DNA from: CAUTVF01 sp963541805
GTDB lineage: Bacteria; Pseudomonadota; Alphaproteobacteria; Rs-D84; CASDRH01
Reading direction: 5' to 3'
Length of the DNA stretch: 11,138 bases
NCBI GenBank assembly: GCA_963541805.1
Contig: CAUTVF010000029.1
Location: forward strand, 1 to 11,138
Below the pieces are notes generated by a model, which did no database searches, had not been told where the DNA came from, and saw only the letters and a program-made list of their open reading frames with translations. Positions 10,940 through 11,138 of this stretch are shown here, piece after piece. Made by a program: the position numbers and the translations under genes. Every line of letters starts with the position of its first letter. The stretch's first letter is position 1.

Positions 10940-11138
10940 ATCTCGATTTCTTATGTAATCTTTTCGAGTATCGGATTCATTTTCGCTCATAAAATCATTA
11001 ATAATTGAATCCGAATCAAACTTTAAATCAACAAGCATTTTATCAAAAGTGTCAACTTTTAAAACGGTTTCCATTATCTCTTTTGTAAGAGATCCGAGTC
11101 CTTTTAAATATCTGAAAGTGTCGTTTTTATTTGCTTTT
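10919..11138 (-). CDS. 39: DNA topoisomerase II large subunit, C-terminal end (T4 gp39/gp60-like), partial
   Basis: The last 72 residues of a protein cut by the right edge. The segment FRYLKGLGSLTKE matches the conserved 'RYKGLG' block at the end of the TOPRIM region in type II topoisomerase B subunits. The following DTFDKMLVDLKFDSDS and NESDTRKDYIR match the tail of GyrB-like proteins and of T4 gp60, where DLRKEWM occupies the same place. The enzyme passes one DNA duplex through another with ATP, working with gp52 encoded at 8387-9688. In T4 the large subunit is split into genes 39 and 60; whether it is split here lies outside the window. The stop codon is followed by a near copy of the gene's last 21 bases. 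Confidence 0.88.
   Translation of the reverse strand, partial: KANKNDTFRYLKGLGSLTKEIMETVLKVDTFDKMLVDLKFDSDSIINDFMSENESDTRKDYIRNRDFSIAKA

Overview
The window reads as part of a large, very AT-rich (roughly a quarter to 30% G+C by eye) tailed-phage genome of the T4-like myovirus type. The evidence is a set of recognisable T4-type proteins: the C-terminal end of the large topoisomerase II subunit (gp39/gp60 type), the complete medium subunit gp52, the prohead protease gp21 and the head-completion protein gp4. A trimeric dUTPase and many short phage-type genes accompany them. Every gene is on the minus strand, so transcription runs from right to left. The host cannot be read from the sequence; the base composition only suggests a low-GC bacterium.

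In transcription order, the right third (11138 to about 8387) is nucleic-acid metabolism: the topoisomerase large-subunit end, a 113-aa unknown, a 196-aa protein with a YYHWSGYT motif, a 53-aa small gene, and gp52. The middle (8386 to 4391) holds a 112-aa unknown, dUTPase, a 792-aa protein that appears to join an N-terminal nucleotidyltransferase to a C-terminal PD-(D/E)XK-like nuclease, and a tail-tube-like protein. Next comes a tightly packed set of four small genes (4336 to 2842), three of which overlap, two with coiled-coil segments. The left part is head morphogenesis: prohead protease, a 50-aa small gene, a 238-aa probable neck/connector protein, an 81-aa unknown, and gp4. The last 383 bases are non-coding.

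Most genes start at ATG behind a Shine-Dalgarno close to AAAGGATTTTAAATG, often overlapping the stop of the gene before. Two depart from this. The 792-aa gene starts at TTG. The protease has its AAAGGA about 48 nt upstream, separated from ATG by a 13-nt-arm hairpin that could bring the two together.

The non-coding gaps are structured. Small hairpins with a GNA triloop on one strand and a 4-bp stem recur there (36-46, 165-175, 351-361, 836-846, 7563-7573). Two of them (151-190 and 340-372) share the same architecture while their outer stems differ in sequence and still pair. A second recurring element, AAGCATAAA(A)TT on the minus strand, lies about 50 nt before two gene starts. GANTC appears strongly over-represented compared with GATC. 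The most interesting single gene is the nucleotidyltransferase-nuclease fusion at 5130-7508.
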